From Streptomyces sp. NBC_00370 (GTDB lineage: Bacteria; Actinomycetota; Actinomycetes; Streptomycetales; Streptomycetaceae): a stretch of DNA of 64,000 nucleotides. The notes under the pieces were generated by a model that worked only from the letters and a program-made list of their open reading frames with translations, made no database searches and was not told where the DNA came from. Made by a program: the position numbers and the translations under genes. Each line of letters begins with the position of its first letter. Position 1 is the first letter of the stretch. The DNA is taken from NCBI RefSeq assembly GCF_036084755.1, contig NZ_CP107968.1, positions 6,394,001-6,458,000 on the forward strand, written 5' to 3'. Positions 42,578 through 51,861 of the stretch are shown piece after piece.

Positions 42578-43301
42578 CATCGGCGTCCGTGGCGCGGCGG
42601 CCACCCTGGCGGAAGAGGCCGGCGGCCCCATGGTGCGGGTCGAGGACGTGCACCGCTCGTACGGGGCGGGCGCCTCCGCCGTACACGCCCTGCGCGGTGT
42701 CTCCTTCGACATCCCGCGCGGCGAACTCGTCGCCCTGAAGGGCCGGTCGGGCTCCGGCAAGACGACCCTGCTCAATCTGGTCGGCGGCCTCGACACCCCG
42801 GGCCGGGGACGGATCACCGTCGACGGCACCGAGCTGTCCACGCTCGGCGAGGACGGGCTGCTCGCGCTGCGCAGGGACCGGATCGGTTTCATCTTCCAGT
42901 CCTTCGGACTCATCCCGATCCTGACCGCCGCCGAGAACGTCGGAGTGCCGATGCGGCTGCGCAGGACGAACGCCCGCGAGCGCGACGAGCGGGTGGCGCT
43001 GCTGCTCGCCCTGGTCGGTCTCGCCGACCACACCGCCCAGCGGCCAGGCGAGCTGTCGGGCGGCCAGCAGCAGCGGGTGGCCATCGCCCGCGCCCTCGCC
43101 AACCGGCCCGCCCTGCTGATCGCCGACGAGCCCACCGGGCAGCTCGACGCGGAGACCGGGCTCGACGTGATGGAGCTGCTGCGCGCCGTCGTACGCAGCG
43201 AGGGCGTCACCGCGCTCGTCGCCACCCACGACACACAGCTCCTCGGCCTCGCCGACCGGGTGCTGGAACTCAGCGACGGCCACATCGTCGAACACGCCTA
43301 G
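42567..43301 (+). CDS. Orphan ABC transporter ATPase (MacB/LolD type)
   Basis: 244 residues. Walker A KGRSGSGKTTLLNLVGG, Q-loop FIFQSFGLIP, signature ELSGGQQQRVAIARAL, Walker B LLIADEPTGQLDAETG and the switch histidine in ATHDTQ are complete, so it should be an active ATPase. LolD/MacB/FtsE-type ATPases normally sit next to a FtsX-like permease; none is encoded nearby, so it must work with a remote partner. It separates kdpC from kdpD, an unusual location. ATG 42567 gives the best start; it lies in the dyad described separately. Confidence 0.88.
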   Translation: MSESIGVRGAAATLAEEAGGPMVRVEDVHRSYGAGASAVHALRGVSFDIPRGELVALKGRSGSGKTTLLNLVGGLDTPGRGRITVDGTELSTLGEDGLLALRRDRIGFIFQSFGLIPILTAAENVGVPMRLRRTNARERDERVALLLALVGLADHTAQRPGELSGGQQQRVAIARALANRPALLIADEPTGQLDAETGLDVMELLRAVVRSEGVTALVATHDTQLLGLADRVLELSDGHIVEHA

Positions 43302-43444
43302 GTCGGACACTCCCTGGCGCCGGTCGTCCGGATCGGGCACAACCGTCGGTCACGGTGGATTCCGGCGCATCAGGGTCGCGTCAAGACCCACTCCGGAGCA
43401 GACCGCATGCCCCAAATGTCCCTATCGGTGGCTGTAGCTTCGAG

Positions 43445-43473
43445 AGAGCCGCCCGCCCGACGCGGACGGCTCT
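43445..43473 (+). promoter_or_regulatory. Inverted repeat upstream of kdpD
   Basis: AGAGCCG (43445-43451) pairs with CGGCTCT (43467-43473) across 15 bases, 20 bases ahead of the kdpD start; no T-run. It could be a terminator for the ABC gene or a leader hairpin for kdpD. Confidence 0.4.
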
Positions 43474-43492
43474 TCCGGAAGACAATGGGGCC

Positions 43493-46036
43493 ATGGGACG
43501 CGGCAAGCTTCGGATCTACCTGGGCGCGGCGCCGGGCGTCGGCAAGACCTACGCGATGCTCTCCGAGGCGCATCGCCGGGTGGAGCGCGGCACCGACTGC
43601 GTCGTCGCCTTCGTCGAGCACCACGACCGGCCGCGCACCGAGGTCATGCTGCGCGGCCTCGAAGAGGTGAGCCGCCGCGAGATCGAGTACCGCGGCACCG
43701 TATTCACCGAGATGGACGTCGACGCCGTACTGGAACGCCGGCCGGCCGTCGCCCTCGTGGACGAGCTGGCGCACACCAACGTCCCGGGCTCCCGCAACCA
43801 CAAGCGCTGGCAGGACATCGAGGAGCTCCTCCAGGCCGGCATCAACGTGGTCTCCAACCTGAACATCCAGCACCTGGAGTCCCTCGGCGACGTCGTCGAG
43901 TCCATCACCGGGGTGCGGCAGCGCGAGACCGTCCCCGACGAGGTCGTCCGCAGGGCCGACCAGATAGAGCTTGTCGACATGTCGCCCCAGGCGCTGCGCC
44001 GCCGGATGGCGCACGGCAACATCTACAAGCCGGAGAAGCTGGACGCGGCGCTGTCCAACTACTTCAGACCCGGCAACCTGACCGCCCTGCGCGAGCTGGC
44101 CCTGCTGTGGGTGGCCGACCGCGTGGACGAATACCTCCAGCAGTACCGCGGTGAGCACAACATCCGCTCCACCTGGCAGGCCCGCGAGCGGATCGTCGTC
44201 GGCCTCACCGGCGGCCCCGAGGGCCGTACGCTGATCCGCCGCGCCGCCCGGATGGCGGCCAAGGGCTCCGGCAGCGAGATCCTCGCCGTCTACATCGCCC
44301 GCAGCGACGGGCTCACCTCGGCCTCGCCCAAGGAACTGGCGCTCCAGCGCACCCTCGTCGAAGACCTCGGCGGCACCTTCCACCACGTCATAGGCGAGGA
44401 CGTGCCCTCGGCGCTCCTCGAATTCGCCCGCGGCGTGAACGGCACCCAGATCGTCCTCGGATCGAGCCGCCGCAAGACCTGGCAGTACATCTTCGGACCC
44501 GGCGTCGGCGCGACGGTCGCCCGCGATTCGGGCACCGACCTCGACGTCCACATCGTCACCCACAGCGAGGTCGCCAAGGGGCGCGGACTGCCGGTGGCGC
44601 GCGGCGCGCGGTTCGGCCGCTCCCGGATCATCTGGGGCTGGCTCGCCGGGGTCGTGGCGCCCGTCCTGCTCTCGCTGCTGCTCTCCTCGCTGGCCGACCC
44701 CCTCGGGCTCGCCAACGACGTCCTGCTGTTCCTCTTCCTGACCGTGCTGTCCGCGCTGTTCGGCGGACTGAAACCGGCGCTCGCCTCGGCCGCCGTCAGC
44801 TCACTGCTGCTGAACTTCTACTACACGCCACCGACCCACACCCTGGACATCGCCGAGCCGAAGAACATCGTCGCGCTCGTGGTCTTCTTCGCCGTCGCCG
44901 TGGCCGTCGCCTCCGTAGTGGACCTGGCGGCCCGCAGAACCCACCAGGCGGCCCGGCTGCGCGCCGAGTCGGAGATCCTGTCCTTCCTCGCCGGGAGCGT
45001 GCTGCGCGGCGAGACGACCCTCGACGCCCTCCTCGAACGCGTACGCGAGACCTTCGCCATGGACTCGGTGGCCCTGCTGGAGCGCTCCAGCGACGTCGAC
45101 CCCTGGACCTGCGCGGGCAGTGTCGGCCCCAAGCCCGCGACCCGCCCCGACGACGCCGACGTGGACATGCCCGTGGGCGACCACATGGCGCTGGCCCTGT
45201 CCGGCCGGATGCTGCCCGCCGAGGACCGCAGGGTGCTCGCCGCCTTCGCCGCGCAGGCCGCCGTCGTCCTCGACAGGCAGCGCCTCGTCGGCGAGGCCGA
45301 GCAGGCGCGCGAGCTGGCCGAGGGCAACCGCATCCGCACCGCGCTGCTCGCCGCCGTCAGCCACGACCTGCGCACCCCGCTCGCCGGGATCAAGGCCGCC
45401 GTCTCCTCGCTGCGCTCCGACGACGTCGAGTGGTCCGAGGAGGACAGCGCCGAACTGCTCGCCGGCATCGAGAACGGCGCCGACCGGCTCGACCACCTGG
45501 TGGGCAACCTGCTCGACATGTCCCGGCTGCAGACCGGCACCGTCACCCCGCTGATCCGCGAGATCGACCTCGACGAGGTGGTTCCGATGGCGCTCGGCGG
45601 CGTGCCGGAGGACAGCGTGGAGCTGGACATCCCCGAGTCGCTGCCCATGGTGGCCGTCGATCCGGGACTGCTGGAGCGCGCCGTCGCCAATATCGTCGAG
45701 AACGCCGTCAAGTACAGCCCCGACGCGCAGCCGGTCACCGTGGCGGCCAGCGCGCTCGGCGCCCGGGTCGAGGTACGGGTCACCGACAGCGGCCCCGGCG
45801 TGCCCGACGAGGCCAAGGACCGGATATTCGAACCGTTCCAGCGCCACGGCGACGCACCGCGCGGCGCCGGCGTCGGCCTCGGACTCGCGGTCGCCCGCGG
45901 CTTCGTCGAGGCGATGGGCGGCACCCTCGCCGCCGAGGACACCCCCGGCGGCGGTATGACCATGGTCCTCACACTCAGAGCGGCGACCGGCCTGCTGCCG
46001 GCCCGCCCCGAACTCTCCTCCCGGGTCATCTCGTGA
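43493..46036 (+). CDS. kdpD: Sensor histidine kinase KdpD
   Basis: 847 residues from ATG 43493. The N-terminal KdpD domain has Walker A GAAPGVGKTYAML and VDELAHTNVPGSRNHKRWQD; a universal-stress-protein domain follows (VVGLTGGPEGRTLIRRAARMA), then four membrane helices (about 385-485), a GAF-like domain and the kinase core with His624 in SHDLRTPLAG, N-box NIVENAVKYS and G-box GVGLGLAVARGF. It senses potassium limitation or ionic strength and phosphorylates KdpE. In many bacteria the USP domain binds c-di-AMP, which may link it to the c-di-AMP signalling suggested elsewhere in this window. Confidence 0.95.
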   Translation: MGRGKLRIYLGAAPGVGKTYAMLSEAHRRVERGTDCVVAFVEHHDRPRTEVMLRGLEEVSRREIEYRGTVFTEMDVDAVLERRPAVALVDELAHTNVPGSRNHKRWQDIEELLQAGINVVSNLNIQHLESLGDVVESITGVRQRETVPDEVVRRADQIELVDMSPQALRRRMAHGNIYKPEKLDAALSNYFRPGNLTALRELALLWVADRVDEYLQQYRGEHNIRSTWQARERIVVGLTGGPEGRTLIRRAARMAAKGSGSEILAVYIARSDGLTSASPKELALQRTLVEDLGGTFHHVIGEDVPSALLEFARGVNGTQIVLGSSRRKTWQYIFGPGVGATVARDSGTDLDVHIVTHSEVAKGRGLPVARGARFGRSRIIWGWLAGVVAPVLLSLLLSSLADPLGLANDVLLFLFLTVLSALFGGLKPALASAAVSSLLLNFYYTPPTHTLDIAEPKNIVALVVFFAVAVAVASVVDLAARRTHQAARLRAESEILSFLAGSVLRGETTLDALLERVRETFAMDSVALLERSSDVDPWTCAGSVGPKPATRPDDADVDMPVGDHMALALSGRMLPAEDRRVLAAFAAQAAVVLDRQRLVGEAEQARELAEGNRIRTALLAAVSHDLRTPLAGIKAAVSSLRSDDVEWSEEDSAELLAGIENGADRLDHLVGNLLDMSRLQTGTVTPLIREIDLDEVVPMALGGVPEDSVELDIPESLPMVAVDPGLLERAVANIVENAVKYSPDAQPVTVAASALGARVEVRVTDSGPGVPDEAKDRIFEPFQRHGDAPRGAGVGLGLAVARGFVEAMGGTLAAEDTPGGGMTMVLTLRAATGLLPARPELSSRVIS

Positions 46037-46062
46037 CCGGGACGGCGGAAAGGCAGACCCCC

Positions 46063-46752
46063 ATGACCCGGGTGCTCGTGGTCGACGACGAGCCGCAGAT
46101 CGTACGTGCCCTCGTGATCAACCTGAAGGCGCGCAAGTACGAGGTGGACGCGGCATCCGACGGCGCCTCGGCGCTGGAACTCGCCGCCGCCCGCCATCCC
46201 GACGTCGTGGTGCTCGACCTCGGCCTGCCCGACATGGACGGCGTCGAGGTCATCAGGGGACTGCGCGGCTGGACCCGGGTGCCGATCCTGGTGCTCTCCG
46301 CCCGGCACACCTCGGACGAGAAGGTCGAGGCGCTGGACGCGGGCGCCGACGACTACGTCACCAAGCCCTTCGGCATGGACGAGCTGCTGGCCCGGCTGCG
46401 CGCGGCCGTCCGGCGCACCGAGCCGGTCGGCGGGGACGGCGACGACGGGGTCGCCGTCGTCGAGACGGAGGGCTTCACCGTCGACCTGGCGGCCAAGAAG
46501 GTGCACAGGGACGGCCGCGACGTACGGCTCACGCCGACCGAATGGCACCTGCTGGAGGTGCTCGTCCGCAACACCGGCCGGCTCGTCAGCCAGAAACAGC
46601 TCCTCCAGGAGGTCTGGGGCCCCTCCTACGGCACGGAGACCAACTATCTGCGGGTCTACATGGCACAGCTGCGCCGCAAGCTGGAGGCGGACCCCTCGCA
46701 CCCCCGGCACTTCGTCACCGAGCCGGGTATGGGTTACCGCTTCGAGCACTGA
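46063..46752 (+). CDS. kdpE: Response regulator KdpE
   Basis: 229 residues from ATG 46063 (GGAAAGG upstream); a GTG at 46033 overlapping the kdpD stop is an alternative. OmpR/PhoB architecture: acidic pocket DDE (8-10), Asp52 in VVLDLGLP, Lys in DDYVTKPFG, and a winged helix with TPTEWHLLEVLVRNTGRLVSQKQLL and GTETNYLRVYMAQLRRKLE. It activates the kdp operon when KdpD senses low potassium. The next gene starts 34 bases after its stop. Confidence 0.94.
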   Translation: MTRVLVVDDEPQIVRALVINLKARKYEVDAASDGASALELAAARHPDVVVLDLGLPDMDGVEVIRGLRGWTRVPILVLSARHTSDEKVEALDAGADDYVTKPFGMDELLARLRAAVRRTEPVGGDGDDGVAVVETEGFTVDLAAKKVHRDGRDVRLTPTEWHLLEVLVRNTGRLVSQKQLLQEVWGPSYGTETNYLRVYMAQLRRKLEADPSHPRHFVTEPGMGYRFEH

Positions 46753-46786
46753 TTCGACAGCGCTCCGATCCCGGTACCCTTGGCGC

Positions 46787-47173
46787 ATGAGTGCTGACAA
46801 GCCGAGCGGCCGATTCCGCCGGATGCTCGACCGGCTGTCCAGCTCCCAGGAGGATCTGGAGTCCGAGGAGCTGCGGGAAGACGCACACGCGTCCGGGTGC
46901 ACCCGGATCTCCGAGTGCAACGACCGCCAGATCGTCCGGGTGACTGGTACGTTGCGGACGGTCACCTTGCGTCCGCGGGCCGGTGTGCCGGCTCTGGAGG
47001 CGGAGCTGTTCGACGGCACCGCACCGCTGGACGTGGTGTGGCTGGGCCGGCGCTCCATCGTGGGGATCGAGCCGGGCCGCAAGCTGATCGCCTCCGGCCG
47101 GATCTCCGTGAGCCACGGCCGCCGGGTGCTGTTCAATCCCAAATACGAGCTCCGACCGCTCGGACAGGAGTAG
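46787..47173 (+). CDS. OB-fold nucleic-acid-binding domain protein
   Basis: 128 residues. The first 45 are charged and helical (FRRMLDRLSSSQEDLESEEL); residues about 48-125 form a five-strand OB-fold (VRVTGTLRTVTLRPRAGVPALEAELFDGT, VDLVWLGRR-like VVWLGRRSIVGIEPGRKLIASGRIS). Similar small proteins are conserved in actinobacteria beside a DUF3159 gene, exactly as here, three bases away. It may bind RNA or single-stranded DNA, but no function is established. Confidence 0.85.
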   Translation: MSADKPSGRFRRMLDRLSSSQEDLESEELREDAHASGCTRISECNDRQIVRVTGTLRTVTLRPRAGVPALEAELFDGTAPLDVVWLGRRSIVGIEPGRKLIASGRISVSHGRRVLFNPKYELRPLGQE

Positions 47174-47176
47174 CCG

Positions 47177-48013
47177 GTGACGTCAGTCGACAAGTCAGCC
47201 GCCTCGACCGCTTCTCACACCTCGCCCGCCACGGGGGACCCCCAGGGCCCCGAGGATCCCAGGACCACGGAGGAGCAGGACGCGCGGGCCGTCACCGAGG
47301 CCGCCCTTTTCGAGGCGTTCGGCGGACTGCGCGGGATGGTGGAGACGGTCCTGCCGGGACTGCTCTTCGTCACGATCTTCACCATCAACAAGAACCTGTA
47401 CGCCTCGGCGATCGCCGCGCTGGCCATCTCGGTGGTGCTCGTCGCCGTCCGGCTGATCCGCCGCGACACCGTCAAGCACGCCTTCAGCGGTGTCTTCGGG
47501 GTGGCCTTCGGTGTCGTCTTCGCGATGATGACCGGCAACGCCAAGGACTTCTACCTGCCGGGGATGATCTACACGCTCGGCCTCGCCGTCGCGTACATCG
47601 TGACGACGGTCGCCGGGGTGCCGCTGATCGGTCTGATCCTCGGGCCCGTCTTCAAGGAGAACCTCTCCTGGCGCACCCGCAACCCCGGCCGCAAGAAGGC
47701 CTACGCCAAGTCCAGCTGGGCGTGGGGACTGATCCTGCTCGCCAAGTGCGCGATCCTCTTCCCGCTCTACTGGTGGGCCGACACCACGTCGCTCGGCTGG
47801 ATCCTGATCTCGCTCAAGATCCCGCCCTTCCTGCTCGCGGTCTATCTGACCTGGGTCTTCCTGGCGAAGGCGCCGCCGCCCATCGACGTGTTCGCCGAGA
47901 TGGAGGCCGAGGAGCAGGCCGAGAAGGAGCGCAAGGCAGCGGCTTCGGCGGCCTCGGCCGAGGGGCCCGCGGCCGACCGGCCGGCGCCACGCAGCCACCG
48001 CCGCGAGGCGTGA
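47177..48013 (+). CDS. DUF3159 family membrane protein
   Basis: 278 residues with about six membrane helices between residues 55 and 240 (VLPGLLFVTIFTINKNLYAS, AIAALAISVVLVAVRLI, GVAFGVVFAMMTGNAKDFYL, and others), and charged, disordered ends. DUF3159 is an actinobacterial integral membrane family of unknown role with a weak resemblance to septation-protein-A-like proteins. It starts three bases after the OB-fold gene, so they are one transcription unit, ending in the following palindrome. Confidence 0.9.
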   Translation: MTSVDKSAASTASHTSPATGDPQGPEDPRTTEEQDARAVTEAALFEAFGGLRGMVETVLPGLLFVTIFTINKNLYASAIAALAISVVLVAVRLIRRDTVKHAFSGVFGVAFGVVFAMMTGNAKDFYLPGMIYTLGLAVAYIVTTVAGVPLIGLILGPVFKENLSWRTRNPGRKKAYAKSSWAWGLILLAKCAILFPLYWWADTTSLGWILISLKIPPFLLAVYLTWVFLAKAPPPIDVFAEMEAEEQAEKERKAAASAASAEGPAADRPAPRSHRREA

Positions 48014-48027
48014 CGCGGTCGGCGTAG

Positions 48028-48073
48028 ACATGGGTGGGGCCCCGCACCGGCCGGTGCGGGGCCCCACCCATGT
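48028..48073. terminator. Bidirectional terminator, perfect 46-bp palindrome
   Basis: Exact 23-base arms beginning ACATGGGTGGGGCCCCGC meet without a loop, between the DUF3159 gene and the opposing TrkA genes. Confidence 0.85.
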
Positions 48074-48097
48074 CCACGCATGTCTACGGCGCCGGGG

Positions 48098-48769
48098 TCA
48101 CTCGCCCTCGCGCCGTACCGACAGCAGGTCCTCCAGCTGTTCCTCGCGCGCCTGCGCCGCCACGAACAGCAGCTCGTCGCCCGCCTCCAGCGTCTCGTCC
48201 GGGGTCGGCGTCAGCACGCGCGTACCGCGGATGATCGTGACCAGGGACGTGTCCTCGGGCCAGGTCACATCCCCGACCTGGGTACCGGTCACCGCGGACT
48301 CCGGCGGCAGCGTCAGCTCGACGAGGTTGGCGTCGCCGTGGCTGAAGCGCAGCAGCCGTACGAGATCGCCGACGCTCACCGCCTCCTCCACCAGCGCTGA
48401 CATCAGCCGCGGCGTGGAGACCGCCACGTCGACACCCCAGGACTCGTTGAACAGCCACTCGTTCTTGGGGTTGTTGACCCGGGCCACCACGCGCGGCACG
48501 CCGTACTCGGTCTTGGCGAGCAGCGAGACGACCAGATTGACCTTGTCGTCACCGGTCGCCGCGATCACCACGTTGCACCGCTGCAGCGCCGCCTCGTCGA
48601 GCGAGGTGATCTCACAGGCGTCGGCCAGCAGCCACTCGGCCATCGGCACCCGCTCCACCGAGATGGCGGTCGGCGCCTTGTCGACCAGCAGGACCTCGTG
48701 CCCGTTCTCCAGCAGTTCGCCCGCGATGGAACGACCCACCGCGCCTGCCCCCGCAATCGCGACGCGCAT
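48098..48769 (-). CDS. TrkA-type RCK protein, potassium channel/transporter regulator (copy A)
   Basis: 223 residues. The N-terminal RCK_N Rossmann domain begins MRVAIAGAGAVGRSIAGELLENGHEVLLVDK with the GxGxxG nucleotide loop and IAATGDDKVN; a C-terminal TrkA_C domain spans about 140-220 (LVELTLPPESAVTGTQVGDVTW). Such proteins gate Trk/Ktr potassium channels upon binding NAD(H), ATP/ADP or c-di-AMP. Its ATG overlaps the stop of copy B by one base, so the two are co-expressed and probably form a mixed ring. Confidence 0.9.
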   Translation of the reverse strand: MRVAIAGAGAVGRSIAGELLENGHEVLLVDKAPTAISVERVPMAEWLLADACEITSLDEAALQRCNVVIAATGDDKVNLVVSLLAKTEYGVPRVVARVNNPKNEWLFNESWGVDVAVSTPRLMSALVEEAVSVGDLVRLLRFSHGDANLVELTLPPESAVTGTQVGDVTWPEDTSLVTIIRGTRVLTPTPDETLEAGDELLFVAAQAREEQLEDLLSVRREGE

Positions 48770-49437
48770 CAGTGCGCCCCTCCTTCAGGACCCTGGGCGA
48801 ATGCCGCCTCGACCTTCACGATGTCGTCGGTACGCATCATCACGTGGACGAGATCCCCCTCCTGCAACACCGTCTGGGACGTCGGCAGCATCGCCTCGCC
48901 CAGCCGCGTCAGGAACGCCACGCGCACGCCGGTCTCCTCCTGGAGGGTGCTGACCTTGTGGCCGATCCAGTCGTCCGGGGTGTGCACCTCGGCGAGCTGG
49001 ACCCCGCCGCTCGGGTCGCGCCACAGCGGCTCGGCGCCCGAAGGCAGCAGCCGGCGCAGCATCTGGTCGGCGGTCCAGCGGACCGTGGCGACCGTGGGGA
49101 TGCCCAGCCGCTGGTAGACCTCGGCCCTGCGCGGGTCGTAGATCCGGGCCGCGACATTCTCTATGCCGAACATCTCCCTGGCGACCCGGGCGGCAATGAT
49201 GTTCGAGTTGTCACCGCTGCTCACAGCGGCGAAGGCGCCCGCCTCCTCGATCCCCGCCTCGCGGAGCGTGTCCTGGTCGAACCCGACCCCGCTGACGCGT
49301 CTGCCGCCGAAGCCGGAGCCGAGCCTGCGGAACGCCGTGGGGTCCTGGTCGATGACCGCGACCGTATGTCCCTGCTGCTCCAGGGTCTGCGCGAGTGCGG
49401 AGCCCACCCGGCCGCAGCCCATGATGACGACGTGCAC
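48769..49437 (-). CDS. TrkA-type RCK protein, potassium channel/transporter regulator (copy B)
   Basis: 222 residues from GTG 49437 (VHVVIMGCGRVGSALAQTLE), with GGGG just upstream. It has the Rossmann loop GCGRVGS, AVSSGDNSNIIAARVARE, and a TrkA_C domain. An upstream extension in the frame to 49527 lacks similarity. Together with copy A it forms a pair next to, and divergent from, a KimA-like permease, an arrangement fitting a potassium transporter plus regulators, although the permease is not of the TrkH type. Confidence 0.9.
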   Translation of the reverse strand: MHVVIMGCGRVGSALAQTLEQQGHTVAVIDQDPTAFRRLGSGFGGRRVSGVGFDQDTLREAGIEEAGAFAAVSSGDNSNIIAARVAREMFGIENVAARIYDPRRAEVYQRLGIPTVATVRWTADQMLRRLLPSGAEPLWRDPSGGVQLAEVHTPDDWIGHKVSTLQEETGVRVAFLTRLGEAMLPTSQTVLQEGDLVHVMMRTDDIVKVEAAFAQGPEGGAH

Positions 49438-49672
49438 GCCCCTACCCCGCCGTCCTGGTTGCCACGCTGACCTGCGAAAACACCTGTTCACTCTTTCTTG
49501 TCGACCTGCCGGGCACCATTGGGGCAACCGTACGCGGCATTCCCCGAGCCACGAGCTTATGCGGGAACGTGCACGTTGCCTTCATCACGATCGTCCCAAG
49601 AACCCGTGCCCAGGCCGGGTAATAGGGGTACTGGCCGCACGGTGACCTGTTCGAACGCATACGATCCTCCCC

Positions 49673-51718
49673 GTGTCCAAACTGACCGACGTGCCCAAGC
49701 GGATCCTGATCGGACGGGCGCTGCGCAGCGACAAGCTCGGTGAGACGCTGCTGCCCAAGCGCATCGCGCTGCCCGTCTTCGCCTCCGACCCGCTGTCCTC
49801 GGTGGCCTACGCACCCGGGGAAGTGCTCCTGGTGCTGTCGGTCGCCGGCGTCTCGGCGTACCACTTCAGCCCGTGGATCGCGCTGGCCGTCGTCGTCCTG
49901 ATGTTCACCGTCGTCGCCTCGTACCGGCAGAACGTGCACGCGTACCCCAGCGGCGGCGGCGACTACGAGGTGGCCACCACCAACCTCGGCCCCAAGGCCG
50001 GCCTGACGGTCGCCAGCGCCCTGCTGGTCGACTACGTGCTGACCGTGGCCGTGTCGATCGCCTCGGGCGTCGAGAACCTCGGCTCCGCCATCCCCTTCGT
50101 CGTCGAGCACAAGGTCATCTGTGCCGTCGTCGTCATCGTGCTGCTGACGCTGATGAACCTGCGCGGGGTCAGGGAGTCCGGCAAACTCTTCGCCATCCCG
50201 ACCTATGTCTTCGTCGGCGGCGTCTTCATCATGATCATCTGGGGCGCCATCCGCGGCCTGGTGCTGAACGACACGATGAACGCGCCCACCGCCTCCTTCC
50301 ACATCAAGGCGGAGCACAGCGGCCTGGCCGGCTTCGCCATGGTCTTCCTGCTGCTGCGCGCCTTCTCCTCCGGCTGCGCCGCGCTCACCGGCGTCGAGGC
50401 GATCAGCAACGGCGTACCGGCCTTCCGCAAGCCCAAGAGCAAGAACGCGGCGACGACCCTCGCCCTGATGGGCGGCCTCGCCGTCACCATGTTCTGCGGC
50501 ATCATCGTGCTGGCCATGACCACGCACGTACGGATGGCCTCGGAGCCGGCCACCGACCTGCTGAAGAACGGCGTCCCCGTCGGCAGCGGCTTCGTCCAGG
50601 ACCCGGTCATCTCCCAGGTCGCCGCGGCCGTCTTCGGCCAGGGCACCTTCCTCTTCGTGGTCCTCGCAGCGGCCACCGCGCTCGTACTGTTCCTGGCGGC
50701 GAACACCGCGTACAACGGCTTCCCGCTGCTCGGCTCGATCCTCGCGCAGGACCGCTACCTGCCGCGCCAGCTGCACACCCGGGGCGACCGGCTCGCCTTC
50801 TCCAACGGCATCGTGCTGCTGGCGGGCGCCGCCGCGCTGCTCGTCATCATCTACGGGGCCGACTCCACCCGGCTGATCCAGCTCTACATCGTCGGGGTCT
50901 TCGTCTCCTTCACCCTCAGCCAGACCGGCATGGTCCGGCACTGGAACCGCCACCTGCGCACCGAGCGTGACCAGGCCAAGCGCCGCCACATGGTCCGCTC
51001 CCGCGCGATCAACGCCTTCGGCGCCTTCTTCACCGGGCTCGTGCTCGTCGTCGTCCTGGCGACCAAGTTCACGCACGGCGCCTGGGTGGCGCTGCTGGGC
51101 ATGGTGATCTTCTTCGGGACGATGACGGCGATCCGCAAGCACTACGACCGGGTGGCCGACGAGATCGCGGCGGCCGAGGGCCCGTCCGACGACACGATAA
51201 AGCCGTCCCGCGTGCACTCGATCGTGCTCGTGTCCAAGCTGCACAAGCCGACCCTGCGGGCGCTCGGCTACGCGAAGCTGATGCGCTCCGACACCCTGGA
51301 GGCGCTCAGCATCAGCGTCGACCCGGCGGAGACGAAGGCGCTGCGGGCGGAGTGGGAACGGCGCGGCATCAACGTGCCGCTGAAGATCCTCGACTCGCCG
51401 TACCGGGAGATCACCCGGCCGGTCATAGAGTACGTACGCGGCCTGCGCACCGAGAATCCGCGTGACGTGATCAGCATCTACATCCCCGAGTACGTGGTCG
51501 GCCGCTGGTACGAACACCTGCTGCACAACCAGAGCGCGCTGCGCCTCAAGGGCAGGCTGCTGTTCACGCCGGGGGTCATGGTCACCTCCGTGCCGTACCA
51601 GCTGGAGTCGTCGGAGCTGGCGAAGCAGCGGGCGAAGCGGCGGGGCATGTACAACGCGCCGGGGGCGGTCAGGCGGGGTCCGGTGGACGCGCGCCCGAAG
51701 GACACGTCAAAAAAGTGA
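49673..51718 (+). CDS. APC-superfamily permease, KimA-like potassium transporter
   Basis: 681 residues from GTG 49673. Twelve or so membrane helices occupy residues about 30-490, with the N-terminal motif LPVFASDPLSSVAYAPGEVLLVL and QNVHAYPSGGGDYEVAT; the last 190 residues are a soluble domain (VHSIVLVSKLHKPTLRALGYAKLM, then VPLKILDSPYREITRPVIEYV) resembling the C-terminal domain of KimA. KimA is a high-affinity K+/H+ symporter controlled by c-di-AMP. The substrate here is inferred from similarity and from neighbouring trkA and kdp genes; an amino-acid permease remains possible. Confidence 0.82.
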   Translation: MSKLTDVPKRILIGRALRSDKLGETLLPKRIALPVFASDPLSSVAYAPGEVLLVLSVAGVSAYHFSPWIALAVVVLMFTVVASYRQNVHAYPSGGGDYEVATTNLGPKAGLTVASALLVDYVLTVAVSIASGVENLGSAIPFVVEHKVICAVVVIVLLTLMNLRGVRESGKLFAIPTYVFVGGVFIMIIWGAIRGLVLNDTMNAPTASFHIKAEHSGLAGFAMVFLLLRAFSSGCAALTGVEAISNGVPAFRKPKSKNAATTLALMGGLAVTMFCGIIVLAMTTHVRMASEPATDLLKNGVPVGSGFVQDPVISQVAAAVFGQGTFLFVVLAAATALVLFLAANTAYNGFPLLGSILAQDRYLPRQLHTRGDRLAFSNGIVLLAGAAALLVIIYGADSTRLIQLYIVGVFVSFTLSQTGMVRHWNRHLRTERDQAKRRHMVRSRAINAFGAFFTGLVLVVVLATKFTHGAWVALLGMVIFFGTMTAIRKHYDRVADEIAAAEGPSDDTIKPSRVHSIVLVSKLHKPTLRALGYAKLMRSDTLEALSISVDPAETKALRAEWERRGINVPLKILDSPYREITRPVIEYVRGLRTENPRDVISIYIPEYVVGRWYEHLLHNQSALRLKGRLLFTPGVMVTSVPYQLESSELAKQRAKRRGMYNAPGAVRRGPVDARPKDTSKK

Positions 51719-51724
51719 CTGGCG

Positions 51725-51780
51725 ATCGGCCGGACGGCAGCCAAGTAGACTGACGGGCTGCGGTCCGGCCGATTCGCTTT
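51725..51780 (+). terminator. Terminator after the KimA-like gene
   Basis: ATCGGCCGGA-C-GGCAGCC (51725-51742) pairs with GGCTGC-G-GTCCGGCCGAT (51756-51773); the stem carries mismatches and is followed by TCGCTTT. Confidence 0.7.
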
Positions 51781-51861
51781 GACCCGTCCTTCCGTTGGTC
51801 CGTTGGTCCGTCCTTCCGCCTCGATCCACCGTTCCCCCCTGATCCCTGGAGCCACCCCTTC

